Notes: generated by a model from the letters alone, not told the origin. 64,000 nucleotides of DNA from Picochlorum sp. 'celeri' (GCA_010909725.1 JAACMV010000022.1:124001-188000), one strand, 5' to 3'. Positions 10,151 to 22,601 are shown, counted from the stretch's first letter. Numbers and translations are program-made.

Positions 10151-10814
10151 TGTTGTTACAGTGAAGACAGAAACACGTCAATCAATGGACAATTGTACGT
10201 CACAATGTAAAAATAGTTCACAAGGATATATGTATAAATACTTTTCTTTTGAAGATTGGCCAATGCGCACACCTGATGATATCCAGAAGATTCTCTCTCT
10301 GCAGAGACCAGGTCAACGGCCGCGCGCAAGCAAGTTGCCCAATTAATTGAGCAGCTGCCATCCCTGGTAATAATACCACTGGTATACTGGGATGCAGTAC
10401 TCCTCCTGTATGACTATTTCTATCGATCTAATCTTCACAGTTGAAACATACTCGCATGCGCTGCGACATCATCATCATGATATATGGAGTTTTGACACGA
10501 GTGTATAAGTATACAACAAGGTGTCTACACATCTTCTTGAGTGCAGCATTGTACAGAGACATTGCCCCTTCTGGTGGATATAGACGCAAATATCCCTTGA
10601 TCGATCAAGCTTGTTTGTTCGGATAAAGACTAAAGAATTCTTTGATCAATCATTCATGATCATGAATGATTGCTAGTAGCTACTATATGCTATAGCAATT
10701 GTGCTTGCTTGGGATATACATTCCACACACCTTTTTTACATTATATTCGTATTCGTGAAAAATGGTGGATACCTATTTAAAAAAGAAAAAAAAAAGCATT
10801 CCCTTGGACAGAGA
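10151..10814. other. Divergent intergenic region with palindromes
   Basis: This 664-bp stretch separates the 5' ends of the FN3-type gene and FRA10AC1. No gene is supported; the short frames lack family features. It contains a 26-bp perfect palindrome at 10647-10672 and a 12-bp palindrome TAGTAGCTACTA at 10674-10685, and an A-rich tract just before the FRA10AC1 start. Confidence 0.5.
10647..10672. repeat. 26-bp perfect palindrome
   Basis: The left half-site is CAATCATTCATGA and the right half is its exact reverse complement, with no spacer. It lies 143 bp before the FRA10AC1 start codon. It is immediately followed by a second palindrome, TAGTAGCTACTA (10674-10685). It may be a dimeric transcription-factor site or simply a short cruciform-capable sequence. 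Confidence 0.8.
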
Positions 10815-11432
10815 ATGTCGAAACGGAAAAGGAATTCCAGAAAAAATGACGACGAATTGGAAGCAGCAACGTCATTGACATCGTTGCACCCACAAGACAG
10901 GCATACCGCATTGGTGAGACATCTCTCCGAGTATTATTATAAGAAAAATGAAATACAGGGAAAGACATTCGAGACGGATGACCAGGTCCTCAAGGAGAGC
11001 TATCGTTTTATTCGAACTGAAGACGACGACAGGCAGCAGGCTCCTTGGGTTGTGAAGATGGCGCGGACATACTACTCCAAACTCTTTCGAGAATACGCTC
11101 TTGTGGATCTGTCAAAAGCAGAGAAAAAGGGCATGGTGGGGTTGCGGTGGAGGAGCCATAAGGAAACTGTTCAGGGCAAGGGGCAGTTTGCATGTGGGGC
11201 AGTAGACTGTCAAGAGCAATCTGGATTAGCATCCTACGAGCTGCCATTCAAGTATATAGAAGCAGGAGAGAAAAAGGTGGCGCTCGTCAAGGTACGAGTC
11301 TGCCCAGACTGCAGCAAAAAGCTGCTCGCAGCTCGCCAGGACGCATCAGCCAGCGCTGGAAGAGGAGACAAAAAGAGGCGGAAAGAAAAAGCAGCACACA
11401 AGGACGCCATGTTTACAGGCCTGTTTGAATGA
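10815..11432 (+). CDS. FRA10AC1: FRA10AC1 homologue, spliceosome-associated protein
   Basis: 205 residues from the ATG at 10815; the open frame upstream has no better ATG and runs through an A-rich leader. The core matches the FRA10AC1 family: TDDQVLKESYRFIRTEDDD, ARTYYSKLFREYALVDLSK, GLRWRSHKETVQGKGQFACG, then YIEAGEKKVALVKVRVCPDC. Two Cys pairs (CGAVDC and CPDC) could bind zinc. The C-terminus is Lys/Arg-rich. The human protein is a nuclear component of late spliceosomes; ESS2, found at 57652 here, is a reported partner. Its stop is 10 bp from the stop of the convergent SmD2 gene, so the transcripts probably overlap at their 3' ends. Confidence 0.9.
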   Translation: MSKRKRNSRKNDDELEAATSLTSLHPQDRHTALVRHLSEYYYKKNEIQGKTFETDDQVLKESYRFIRTEDDDRQQAPWVVKMARTYYSKLFREYALVDLSKAEKKGMVGLRWRSHKETVQGKGQFACGAVDCQEQSGLASYELPFKYIEAGEKKVALVKVRVCPDCSKKLLAARQDASASAGRGDKKRRKEKAAHKDAMFTGLFE

Positions 11433-11442
11433 ATACAGTATT

Positions 11443-11757
11443 CTATTTCGGATTTCGAAGCACCAAGATGACACCGTCTCCACGCAGAAACATCTTGCTA
11501 ATAAACCTGTCCTTGTTCACAGGCTTGCTTCCCTTGGAACCCCTCCCAGACTTGGGAACCTCGGTCCAAAACTCCCGCACATTCTCCAAAATCATATTGC
11601 AATGGCGATCAAATGCCTTGACTCTTCCTAATAATTTTCTATTATTTCTACAGTTGATCAAAACCTGAGAATTCGTCTTGACGCTCATGGTAAGGACGGA
11701 CAGGGGTCCTGTTTTGAACAATTCTTCCTCCTTCTTCTCCAGGTCGTCCACCGACAT
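11443..11757 (-). CDS. SNRPD2: Small nuclear ribonucleoprotein Sm D2
   Basis: 104 residues from the ATG at 11757. The Sm fold is obvious: [20 protein letters not shown] (Sm1 region), [20 protein letters not shown] with the D2-specific insertion-free core, the D2 signature [17 protein letters not shown], and [17 protein letters not shown] (Sm2). SmD2 is one of the seven proteins of the ring around U1, U2, U4 and U5 snRNA. A splice-acceptor-like TTATTGTAG precedes an in-frame stretch GCATCTGGTCAGGCGACAGAC directly before the chosen ATG, so a tiny upstream coding exon (M..ASGQATD-) is possible. The length without it (104) is close to the usual 105-118. Confidence 0.93.
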   Translation of the reverse strand: MSVDDLEKKEEELFKTGPLSVLTMSVKTNSQVLINCRNNRKLLGRVKAFDRHCNMILENVREFWTEVPKSGRGSKGSKPVNKDRFISKMFLRGDGVILVLRNPK

Positions 11758-12201
11758 GTCTGTCGCCTGACCAGATGCCTACAATAATAGTCAAAATTGA
11801 TACAGTGATACGACCATTGGCATCAGATAACAATAATAATACAACGGACCATTATTATTAATTAATAGTGATGAAGATTGGTTGCTCAAAGGTGCTGTTT
11901 CTTCCCTCCTCTCGTCGCATATATATATGTGATAAATATGCTTGATGAATGGTTTTCTTCTTTTTTCTACTACTGTACCATCATCATGACAGCTACACAA
12001 AACAGTAGCAAAAAGAGCGACACCGTGTATCAGAATGCAATTCCTATCAAACGGATCCTTGGTTGGGACATTGTCATACCACATAGCGACATGTGTTCTG
12101 ACTGGATCGTGGCAGCAGCAGCCATCCAGTGAGAATGGTCTGATGGATGCCATGGGCTACTGAAATATTCAGATTTATTGTTATATATACATTGTAAGGA
12201 G
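11758..12201. other. Divergent intergenic region SmD2 / GCN1
   Basis: No gene is supported. It must carry both promoters and perhaps a short 5' exon of SmD2. The frames present on both strands have no family features. Confidence 0.4.
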
Positions 12202-15200
12202 ATGTGGCGTACTCTGGCTGCTGCTCCAGCGTCAGAAAGGCTGGCAGCCTGGGTGGAGATTGAAACTCAGGTGGAGAGCCAAGGTGGGTGGGTGGGTGGA
12301 TGCTATTGGGCGGGGCGGGGGATTATTATATATACTGTGATGATGCATTGTGTATTTTTTACATGGCGCATTGCAGGATGGCGGATGTTTGCGTGTCATG
12401 ATGACACGTTTGTATGCAGTATTCCTCTGAGTTTACTGATGAGATTGCATGCGCAGGATATGTGGATGATCATGCGGGTGAGCTGAGCCAGATGCTTGTA
12501 GAGACGATGCATGTGCATCTGCCGAGGCAATGTCAGAAGATTCGGCATTCTATTATTGAACATAGCATCAGGGAGAGCAAGGACTTTGCACAGAGGTTTG
12601 CTGTGGAGATGGTGCAGGGATCCAAGTCGTGTGCGTGTGTTGGGAAATGCAAGTTGTTGTTATGGTGGAGTGCGTGTGTGTTGAGAGTGTGGGGTGCGGA
12701 TGGAGAGATGGGCAAGGCTGTGCAAGGGCTGATTGGCATGCAGGAAGCTGTGTTGCAGCATCTTGTCAAGGTCAATCGTGTGCCTATGAAACGTTCTCAT
12801 AATAGTATTCGGCTGGTTCTTATGGGACAGCCGTCTTTGTTGGATGCGTACCTGGCGAGGTGTGAATCGTCTGTATCTGGGTCTGCTGGGCTGGTGTGCA
12901 TGCTTTGGTCTGCTGTGGCTGTGAGTGGGGCGCTTGATGTGGATGGATCACGGAAGCGGTTATTGAGTGTCTTTGTTGATAAAATACTGTCGTCGAGGAA
13001 GAGTGTGCCTGATGGGCATGAGCTGGCGTGCTTTAGGGGTGTGTTGTCAGCAGCAACTCTGGAGGAGTTTGAAACACTGGTGTTGCCTGTTGCGGTGAAG
13101 ATGGCCAAGAGATCTCCAGAGGTGTCCATGGGAATCACCAATTATGCTATTAAAGCTGTTCGTATAGATCTGAGTGCGTGCAGTGGTGAGTTTGGTCCTC
13201 TCATACTACAGCAGGCAAAGCATGGGAAAGAGTCTGTGAGGCAGTTGGCACATGAGATGATGGACGCTGTCGTCAGAAAGACTGCCGATGCTGCGGTTAT
13301 ACAGTCATATGCGAAAGATGTGAGTGATGCGTTAGTGGGAGCGAATGGCGCAAAGCTGAAATCTCCTCAGGAACGTGCTTCAATGGGCCGTGTGCTTGGC
13401 TCTATACGTGTGGCTGGATCCATGGTTGCTCTTCCAGAAGAATTTTCGTCAAGCATGTGTGAGACTCTTTGCGATGCAATTAAAGGAGAAGCGATTGCAG
13501 ATGCGAAGATTGTACTGATAGAAACTCTAGGCAAATGGATTGAAGTGTGTGGCAATAGCCCGCCAGGGTTTTGCCATGTTGCACAGACTGCCATCAAAGG
13601 GCCAGAAGCGGTGCGAAGGGCCTTCTTGGGAATGGCAACATCAGTGTGTTGTTCCAATGCAAAGGTTGCGGGTAGTTGTCTGGCTTTTTTGGATGACTTG
13701 ATACAGCTCATTGTGGATGGGGTGCAAAAGGCTGCAGGCAGATGGGATGCCATGTTGTCCCTCTCGCAGGTTTTGCAGTGTGGTCAGGTTGTCAGTGATG
13801 TTGAACATGCATTGGAGAATAAAGGCATCTATGATATTTTAAATAGAGAGGAATGTCCATTTCTTAGTGTGGAAGACTTGAAGTCATTGTCAAAGGAGGA
13901 CATGCATCATGCAGTGGATTTTGCACAACGGCTCTTGACAGTTTCGAAAAGGATATCAAAGGCGTACGTTGATAGAGCCTGTACGTGTTTGATCTTTTCT
14001 TCTATTCACTATGATATAGATGTTAGAAGAAAGGCACAGTGTGCGATCAAGGCGATTGTCAAATCTGATGACACGTGGGAAATCTCCTGGGGTTTGCTGG
14101 ATAGTTTGTGTGCATCGCTTGACGATCCTAGAGTTGGAGATTTTCTGAGCCCCAAGCCTATGGAAATCTTGAAGAGCAACGTAGCAGTTCATGAGAGATT
14201 TTTAGGAAGTCTCATATCGATTGTCCCCGTACAGAATGCGACCAATGTACAGGCAGGTATTGCAGTTGCTGCATGTGTGTTGGCACACCATCACATGGTC
14301 AGTGGTGCACGTGGATACGATTCCGCGTGGCGTACAGTCCGGTCCAGTAGCCCCAATCTTCGAAAAAGTATCGAGGAGAATGTAGATGATGTTTTGGATA
14401 CTATCTTGGGAACAAGATGGGGAGTGTGTTCTATGCGTTGTGACCTTCAAACTGCAGCATTCCATGCACTCAAGTCCTTGGGTGCAATGTCCGGAAAGGT
14501 GCTCTTTGATCAATTTCTGGATAGGATGAACGTAAACCTCGACCCAACCAAACATGATTCATTATCGGCAAGAGAGATTCGCATATATGCAACCCCGTTT
14601 GGGAGACTTTCAAATGAATCTGAGGATGGAGGACTCATTCCTGCCGAACTTATGGAGGAAATGCTTGCAGATAAATCGTCATTAGAGGCCCCCACGTTTG
14701 AGCCATCATTGGAATACTCTATTTCATTCAGAGATGAATCTCTGGTGGAGGATTCGTCAACCAAAGGCAGGAAAGAAGGTCCAGCAGCTGCAGCTAGAAG
14801 GAAACAAATAGCACAGGAAGCTGAAATTCGCCTGGAAGTGGTGCAGTTGAGGGAGACTCTCTCAACGTATCTTCTTGCATTGGGTAACTTTGCCTCTGGA
14901 GCGAAGAGTGAAGTCCAATCGCGGCTCATTGGTGTGGCTGAACCATGCCTTCGATTCCTGGCATCACCTTTGCTTGGGGCATCGTCAGCTCTGCAGTGTT
15001 TGAACCTAATAATATCTTGTCTGCCAGGCTTGATTGGAAGGCATCACTCTGTCTTATCTACTAGTCTATATTTGATTGCGAGAGAAGAGTCTAGGGCAAT
15101 GCCTAACTATGATTATCTGGCCACTAATTCGTTCGTATCCAAAGCAGCTCGCATTCTGATATCAGCAACAGGAGGATCCCCGCCATTTGGTGACAAGCCT

Positions 15201-18200
15201 GCCGTGAAGGGAACAATGTCCCTGTCGCCCCAAACGTATTCATTCTTCTTCCCTATTCCCAAAGCGATTTTAAGGTGCGTGTTTCCGAGTGCGCAGTTTG
15301 ACTATATATGCTGGCATTACCTCAGTATACTTCCCATGCAATCTGCAGATCAAATAGGCCAACAGAATTACATCAGAGTCTTTTGGAGTATGTCGAACTC
15401 CATGCAAATGTCCAGAATCAAACAATATCCATATTGGAAGAATCTAGGCTCATATTTCATGTGCTCGAGGTCGTTCCAGCATTCAGAGCGTTGGCACAAG
15501 AGCTTTTGACCAAATTCTGTGTGGAGGGGGATGATCCTTCAACTATCTTTGAAGCAGTTATTCAGGGAGTTTTGCTCTCACAATCATCTTCTCGCCTTGC
15601 AGCACTTACGTCAATAGAAAAGGCATTGGATAGATTGTCGAGTGCAAAGATTGCAGAGCCATCCCTTGCCCTGACGTGGATTGCTGCCAATGATGTGGCA
15701 TCAGAACCATGTGATTTAGGCAAAATCGTCTGGGAAGCGGTAAATAAGGAGCCTTCCCTCGATCTGGTGAAGGAAATTTTGAAGCATTGCTCGAATGAAT
15801 TTCATGATGTTCGCAAATCAGCCTGCAAAGCCCTTGGCAATCTAGTATGCATCTTGAAATCTACTCACCCAGGGATTGAGAACACGACGCTCTTATCAGT
15901 CACCTCTGATTTATACTCACACAACACTTTAATTCGCAAGAGAATCGGAGCTGCAGAAGCTCTCTCTGCGCTTGGCCCAGCTTTGGGGAAAAGTGAGACG
16001 TTCGCATCACTTGAATTTTTGTTGTCGTCTGGATTCCTTGATCCAGATGCTGGAGTCAGGGATTTGATGATGGCAGCAGGTGTTTCAATCATTGATGCTG
16101 CTGGTGAAAGCAGTGCTGAAGCGATTTTGCCAGTGTTTGAGAAGTATTTAGACAAGCCAACCGACGAGAGTCTCTCAGAAAGTGAATATGATAATGTCAG
16201 ACTCGGTTCAGTTGTTTGCATAGCAGCTGCTGCCCAGCACTTGGATCCTGAGAACCCAAAGGTTGTGTCAATTGTGGAAATACTACTGGATGTGTTGCGC
16301 ACTCCATCAGAGTCTGTTCAAAAGTCAGTATCGGATAGGCTTCCTCCTCTCATCAAGTCGCTGGGTAAAACCAACAAGTCGTATGTCGAGGACACCGTAT
16401 CAAAACTACTGCACAACTGTTTAGAAGGTGAGACGTATGGAGACAGGAGAGGAGGTGCGTATGGCTTGTCTGGCTGCGTGAAAGGGCTTGGTTTGTCGAG
16501 TTTACGGGCATATGGCATCATGGAGGCTTTGAAAACTGGTGTTGAAAATAAAAAGGACCAAAAGTCAAGAGAGGGGGCTCTAATTGCCTTTGAATGTTTG
16601 TCTAGCAAATTGGGAAGATTATTTGAGCCGTATGTGATTCAAATATTGCCTATGCTGCTATCATCACTCGGAGATGGCAAAGTTGAGGTGAGAGAGGCAG
16701 CAGATGCTGCATCCCGAGTTATAATGTCCCAGCTGACTGCCCAAGGTGTGAAGTTGGTTTTACCTTCATTACTTGGTGGAGCAGAGGAGAAGCAATGGAG
16801 AGCAAAGCAAGGCTCCATACAACTTCTTGGCTCAATGGCATACTGTGCACCAAAGCAATTGTCTTCCTGCTTGCCTCAGATTGTACCAGTTTTGGGAGAG
16901 GCATTAGCAGACCCTCACCCCAAGGTTTCTTCAGCAGCAAAAGATGCCATGGACGAAGTGGGATCAGTAATTAAGAACCCAGAGATTGCAAAACTTGTTC
17001 CAGTTCTCATGTCAGCCCTCGCAGATCCAAACAAATACAACAAAAAGGCATTGGATACACTTCTAAGTACAATTTTCGTGAACACGGTGGATTCTGCATC
17101 ATTGGTACGTTTTTAGGTTGGGTGGTTGTTGTCGGATTTCACATGAAACTATACTGACCCTATTTTCTTTTTGTAGGCTCTTATTATTCCAGTTGTTCAC
17201 CGGGGTCTCAAGGACAGATCTGGAGATATTAAAAAGAGGGCAGCTAGAATCGTAGGCAATCTTTGCACTCTGATGAATGATCCAAAAGACATGTCTCCGT
17301 ACTTGCCGAGCCTTATGCCCGAGTTAAAGGATGCCTTGATTGATCCACTGCCAGAAGTTCGAGGAGCTGCAGCAAAGGCCTTGGGTTCCCTCACAAAAGG
17401 TATGGCTGGTCTAGAGGCAACTACTGCTGTCGACATCACACCTTGGCTCCTGGAGACAATGAGATCTGAAAATTCATCAGTAGAAAGAAGTGGAGCTGCG
17501 CAAGGCCTTGCAGAGGTATTGGCAGTCAAAGGTCCAACCTTACTGGATGAAATTCTACCAAGAATATTTGAAGATAGCAATTCCAGGTCTGCGGCCACCC
17601 GTGAGGGCAGCATTACATTATTTAAGTATCTACCACATTGCATGCCTGATGAATTCCAAAAATATCTGCCTGATATGCTGCCATGTGTGTTGGGTGGTTT
17701 GGCAGATGAGTCCGAGGGTGTTCGAGAGGCTTCGTTTGCTGCTGGCTCCGTGGCTGTGGACTTGTATGCAAAGTCATCCTTACCCCTTGTTCTTCCTGCC
17801 GTGGAATTAGGAGCAGCAGATGCTAACTGGAGAATAAGACAGTCTTCTGTGGAACTTTTAGGGGATCTTCTGTTCAAAGTAGCAGGGACTAGCGGTAGAA
17901 TACAGCAGGACCTGCATGACGAAGAGGGTGAGGGCATATCTGTGGAAGCCCATGGACAGGCAATAATTGAAGTTCTAGGACTAGAAAGGTATGATTGGTT
18001 CTTATAAATGCTTCAAATACTAATAATCAACTAATGTTTCTATTGATTCAATCATTTACAGGAGGAATGACGTGTTAGCCAGGCTCTATCTTGCACGAAC
18101 TGATGTTGCATATACTGTTAGATCTGCGGCCCTCCACGTCTGGAAAACTATCGTCACCAATACACCCAAGACGCTCGTGGAGATTTTACCAATTCTGATG

Positions 18201-20486
18201 ACACGGGTAATATCGGGTCTTTCTGGTGATGGAGAAGAACAAAGAATATCGGCCGGCCAATGCTTGGGGGAACTCGTCAAGAAACTTGGCGAGCGCGTCC
18301 TGCCCCAAATAGTACCAATCCTGATCGATGGAGCACATGCCGAGGATCCTCTTACGAGGGTTGGAGTTTGCAATGGAATCAGAGAAGTGGCATCCAATGC
18401 ATCAAAGACCCAGCTTGCGGAGCATATGGCAGACCTGTTGACAGAAATTCAGAGACTGTTGTGTGATGAAGATGAGAGAGTCCGCCAAGCGGCCGGAGGG
18501 GCCCTGGAAATTATGTTCAAAACAGGAGGTGGATCAGCGGCAGAATCTGTCATTCCATCCTTGCTTTCAGGTCTCCATGGAAGCGAGGAGAAAGCTAACA
18601 AGTCACTTGAAGGTCTCAGAGTTGTCTTGGGCGTTAGACCTCAGCTTTTGAGCGCAATGGTTCCAAAGCTTGTGGAGCCCCCAATGTCACAAACAGACGT
18701 CGTTGCCTTGGGTGCACTCTCAGAAGTTGCAGGAGGTTCAATTCACACCTTTTTGCCCAAAATACTGCCGCCGCTCTTCCGCCTGATGGAAGAACACGAT
18801 GAAATGGTAGAAGCAACAACCAAGACATTGCTATCTGTCTCAACATCTGTTGAAGAAGACGGACTGCACTTGCTCATCTCACAAATCAATAGAGGGTTTG
18901 ACACACCAGACACAGTATATGGATCATGTGTTGCCGTGCGGCTTTTCTGTAGGAACACCAGCCTTGACTTCCAGGAACATATTGGTAGTCTCTTGAGTAC
19001 TCTGGTGCCTCTCTTGGCAGATGATTCTTCCGAGAAGAACCTTATGGCCGCGTGGGAAGCCTTATCTGCTGTGACAGGATCTATTCCAAAGGAAATGGCG
19101 CCATCATTTGTCAGAGCATTGAAGGACGCCGTGGCTTCTGCGAAAGACAGGGCCATTCGGTTGAGAGCTAAAGCAGGCAGTGCAGGAGATGTCACTCTCC
19201 CCGGGCTTGTCTTGCCAAAGGCTCTATCTCCATTCATCCCTATCTATCTCCAAGGTGTACTTCAGGGATCAAGTGCAGAGCTTCGAGAATTGGCAGCTGA
19301 GGGCATTGGTGAGCTCGTTGAACTCACAGACGCTGCCACCCTCAAGCCATTTGTGATTCAAATAACAGGCCCCCTCATCAGAATTGTTGGTGATCGCTTC
19401 CCGCCTCAAACAAAGACAGCGATATTGCGCACAATGGGAATAATGATGGAAAAGGGAGGTGTTGCACTGAGGCCATTTATTCCCCAGCTTCAGACGACAT
19501 TTGTTAAATGCCTGCCAGATGCATCTCGGGATGTGAGGCTGCAAGGAGCAGCCAACTTGGGCACATTATCACGAATGGCGCCTCGTCTGGACCAGCTTGT
19601 CTCGGATATTTCATCAAATTGTATCTCTGCAGAAATAACACAGAAGGAAGCCTATTTGTGCGCTCTTGCTGCTATTCTGGAGGAATCAGGGGATAAACTC
19701 AAGGATGAGACACAGGACAAGGTTTCAGAAGCCATTGTTGAAGGAGCAACCACAGCTATCGATATGGAGCAGGAGAATACCATCAAAGCAGCTGCCAAAG
19801 CACTTGGAAAGTACTCTTTACACTGCTCAGACTCTGAATTCGATCGTATCATGCATTATGACGGATTCGGCCCACTCCATCTCCCAGACACGAGCCTTGG
19901 ATCCAGACTCTGCACAGCACTCCTTGCCTCCGACGTTGCACGAATCGCTTCGAGTAGGCTGCAAAAAGATACAACACTTCCTGAATTCATCAAAACAATC
20001 ACTGCGCTATCAAAGGATGTGTCTGTGGATGTTCGAATGACAGCAGCAATCAGTGCAGGCCGAGTCGTCATTTCAGAAATCCTGGCCTCTTCTCAGGATA
20101 CCTCGGAGTCTTTATCTCAAATAATCAACATCATCGTGGCTCATTTGGGTCCAGACCAGCACGTGGAGGTGCAGAAGCAGGCATTATCTGTATTACGAGG
20201 CATTGCCTCTGAATCCCCCACTGCCTTGGAGCCATACTTTGTCTCCCTCATTCCAACAGTCATTTCCACCACCAAGGAAAGCACAGGGGTTACGAAACTA
20301 GCAGCAGAAAGAACCTTGGCCAAAGTACTGCAGTTACAATCAGGAGACACACTCGCCACTGCCTACCTGGCCACGCCAAACATAGGGCCAGTAGCTAAAC
20401 AAACATTAAACGAGTCCTACCTACGCCGCCTTGTCAGAATCAGTGACACTGATGTGGATGACTTGATCGATTATACCATCATGTAA
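12202..20486 (+). CDS. GCN1: GCN1, HEAT-repeat activator of the eIF2-alpha kinase GCN2
   Basis: Five exons join in frame. Exon 1 starts at 12202 and ends at 12270 (CAG|GTGGAG) or 12291 (both phase 0); the others are 12420-15274, 15349-17104, 17177-17988 and 18062-20486. The protein is about 2,638 residues, close to the ~2,670 of the family. It is almost wholly HEAT repeats. The stretch from residue ~1,200 on is the eEF3-like region, with RRGGAYGLSGCVKGLGLSSL, EPYVIQILPMLLSSLGDGKV, VREAADAASRVIMSQL, then LPSLLGGAEEKQWRAKQGSI and CLPQIVPVLGEALADPHPKV, the best-conserved GCN1 block. GCN1 binds ribosomes and delivers uncharged-tRNA or collided-ribosome signals to GCN2. Introns 2-4 are 72-74 bp. 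The exon 1 boundary is the only uncertain part. Confidence 0.95.
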
Positions 20487-20717
20487 TGATACTTCGCCAT
20501 ACAATTGTCGATCCATTGATGCATGATACATCAAAATATCCAAACAAGGGCAATGCTCAAGTATCATTTTGGAGCATGCCGGTGTATTGCCTTATGCCAA
20601 AAGGTGGCAAAATTAATTTGACACGAAAACCCCATTCGTCGATGAAAGATACGCAGGCCATTTTTCAAAAGAAATGAAATGATATATGTTGTACCTCTGT
20701 TCAGTTGATGCCCTCTC

Positions 20718-21788
20718 ATGGAAACGAGCTCGTCTCCAGAGGACGACCTTGGGGGGAGTTTTACCTATGGAAGGTGGTACGATCCCACGGCTCCCCGGAT
20801 AGGGAAGAGACTGTGGAATTTTGAAGTTGAAATGAAAGACTCTGGGGGCAATTTCACATACAGTGACTGGAGAAGGCACCAATCGTGGCTGAGATATCTC
20901 CTCCGACCCGTCCCATTGTGTCGCTCGCTGTATCAGGAGCTTCCGCTGCTGCTCATGGTGACGGCTGTCACTGTGTTTGCGGGTCTTTATTATGATTTGC
21001 TACAATCGAAGCGTGAGGGTTGGCTAGTTCTCGTCAGTTCCCGGTACTTTCTTCCGTACTATTACCTGAGTGTGCCTCTGTCCTTGTTGCTCGTTTTCAA
21101 AACCAATACGTGTTTTGATAGATGGTGGGAAGCTCGAACAAACCTTGGTGAGCAGCAGAATCATCTCAGGAATGCTGCCAGATTAACGTGCGCTTGGATT
21201 TGGCCCCAGGCACCAGAACTAGCATCTCATATTGTACGTTTGATGTCAGTCCTAGCACCTGCCTCAGGTGCCTGGTTCTTGCACGATGTCGATGTGTTGC
21301 TCAAGCATGCAGACGCATTGTCTCCAAATGAGTTGCGTTACGTGATTGAATCTGACCAACCTCCAGTCGCAGTTGGGGCGATGATATCACAATACTTGAA
21401 AATGTCATCCCTGGACAGGTTTGAGAGGATTGCCATAGAGGACGAGTTGGGAAAATTCATGAACACCTTGGGTGCTTTAAATCGTTTGTCAACGATGCCT
21501 ATATATCTGTCATACAGTAGAAACTGCGTGAGGAATACCATGTGGTTTCTGTTTGGATTGCCATTTGCATTGTGGGAGAGTATGAGCTGGATGACACTTG
21601 TTGCTGTGATTGGAACAACAGTATTGCTTGCGAGCATAGAAAATATAGGGACGCAGATTGAACAACCTCTTTTAGTGCTTCCAGTAGAGAGAATAACTGG
21701 AAACACCCGGCGACATGTTGAGGCGACACTCAACTCAGCCTTGCACCTTGGTCCACCCATCACCAAGGTACACACGACAAATAAATAA
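20718..21788 (+). CDS. Bestrophin-like (RFP-TM/UPF0187) anion channel
   Basis: Single exon, 356 residues from the ATG at 20718. The family signature is clear: LLVFKTNTCFDRWWEARTNL near residues 130-150, QNHLRNAARL, then TLGALNRLSTMPIYLSYSRN and NTMWFLFGLPFALWESMSWM, and IENIGTQIEQPLLVLPVE near residues 310-328. Hydrophobic segments lie near 72-95, 112-128, 272-292 and 296-315. The proteins form pentameric chloride or bicarbonate channels; the plant relative VCCN1 is in thylakoids. The first ~45 residues are acidic and not a typical transit peptide, so the compartment is open. The 3' end faces FdC2 at 52 bp. Confidence 0.9.
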   Translation: METSSSPEDDLGGSFTYGRWYDPTAPRIGKRLWNFEVEMKDSGGNFTYSDWRRHQSWLRYLLRPVPLCRSLYQELPLLLMVTAVTVFAGLYYDLLQSKREGWLVLVSSRYFLPYYYLSVPLSLLLVFKTNTCFDRWWEARTNLGEQQNHLRNAARLTCAWIWPQAPELASHIVRLMSVLAPASGAWFLHDVDVLLKHADALSPNELRYVIESDQPPVAVGAMISQYLKMSSLDRFERIAIEDELGKFMNTLGALNRLSTMPIYLSYSRNCVRNTMWFLFGLPFALWESMSWMTLVAVIGTTVLLASIENIGTQIEQPLLVLPVERITGNTRRHVEATLNSALHLGPPITKVHTTNK

Positions 21789-21840
21789 CCAGGATTTCAA
21801 ACATTAATTACATCAATAGACAACAGTATAGTTTTAATTA

Positions 21841-22272
21841 TTAATCCATAACCTCTGCCAGCAATTCCTCCTCTTCAATCACTCGCACACTCACATCACT
21901 CTCTGGAATGGAAATGCACAGCAACGCATACCCCTTCTCCTGTACATCATCCCTCAACATACCAGCAGACTGATCCACCTCCCCAGAGGTAATCTTCGCA
22001 GCACAATTCATACACACACCCAGTTTGCAATCATGGGGCATATCAAGCCCCTGATCCAGGGCAACAGACAAGATGCTCTCTCCCTCTGGAACGTCCAAGG
22101 TGGTCACGTCACCATTCTGCATCTGCAGGTCAACCTTATACGAACTCCTTGTCTGAACAGCCAGACGAGTAGTAACATTCTTTCGCATCGCCATACTATC
22201 AGGGAAGCGTCTCCCAGGTCCACCAGACATGAATCCCATTGAAGTCTTCTCCAATGCCGCCACGGACATCAT
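21841..22272 (-). CDS. FdC2: Plastid [2Fe-2S] ferredoxin, FdC2 type
   Basis: 143 residues. The first ~40 are rich in Ser, Arg and Met with few acids, as in a chloroplast transit peptide. The cluster ligands are Cys82, Cys87, Cys90 and Cys119 (CKLGVCMNC, then GYALLC), the plant-type C-x4-C-x2-C-x28-C. The surroundings PHDCKLGVC and GEVDQSAGMLRDDVQEKGYA, together with a C-terminal extension ending EEEELLAEVMD, match FdC2 rather than photosynthetic ferredoxin (which has C-x4-C-x2-C within ..SYRAGSC..). In plants FdC2 is needed for chlorophyll and photosystem maintenance. Two in-frame Met at the start (1 and 2) are equivalent. The upstream 257 bp also hold the H2A stem-loop. Confidence 0.93.
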   Translation of the reverse strand: MMSVAALEKTSMGFMSGGPGRRFPDSMAMRKNVTTRLAVQTRSSYKVDLQMQNGDVTTLDVPEGESILSVALDQGLDMPHDCKLGVCMNCAAKITSGEVDQSAGMLRDDVQEKGYALLCISIPESDVSVRVIEEEELLAEVMD

Positions 22273-22601
22273 CCTTCTCCTTGTATTTTTTCTCTAATCC
22301 GATTACTACAGTTGAAAATGAAAATAATAATAAAAATATCGTATTGTATGACGCAATCGGGTGGATGGCACAACCTGTGAACAGCCGTTCGCCCGAGGAC
22401 CTCATCCAGATAGACTGCCGCAGTCTCAGCTAGCTGTGCGTGCATATTAAAACAATAAAAAAGGTCTGGGCACAACACACACAAGAGGCAAGTTCCATGG
22501 TACAATTTCCATTCGTTCATTCAATGGTGGTGTTGAATAACACCAGTTGTTTTGATAGTTTGATGCTGTAGTGATACTACTACAGTCCATGAGTGGATCA
22601 T
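22273..22601. other. FdC2 promoter region and H2A 3' region
   Basis: The two genes run the same way on the minus strand, so this holds the FdC2 promoter and the 3' end of H2A. Apart from the stem-loop at 22529-22544 no other element was recognised. Confidence 0.4.
22529..22544 (-). terminator. Histone H2A 3' stem-loop
   Basis: On the minus strand the sequence is GGTGTTATTCAACACC: a six-base-pair stem and a four-base loop, 57 nt after the H2A stop. This is the size (16 nt) and position of the replication-dependent histone mRNA stem-loop bound by SLBP. The flanks (CT before, ACCAT after) are the same at H2B. The loop starts with A rather than U and the 3' stem has C at its third position, unlike the animal consensus. 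Confidence 0.88.

Noticed and set aside
11860..11900. Box C-like GTGATGA as a C/D snoRNA
   Set aside because: No D box at a fitting distance and no terminal stem.
11791..12153. Open frames on both strands between SmD2 and GCN1
   Set aside because: Low-complexity translations with no known family; the region is needed for two promoters.
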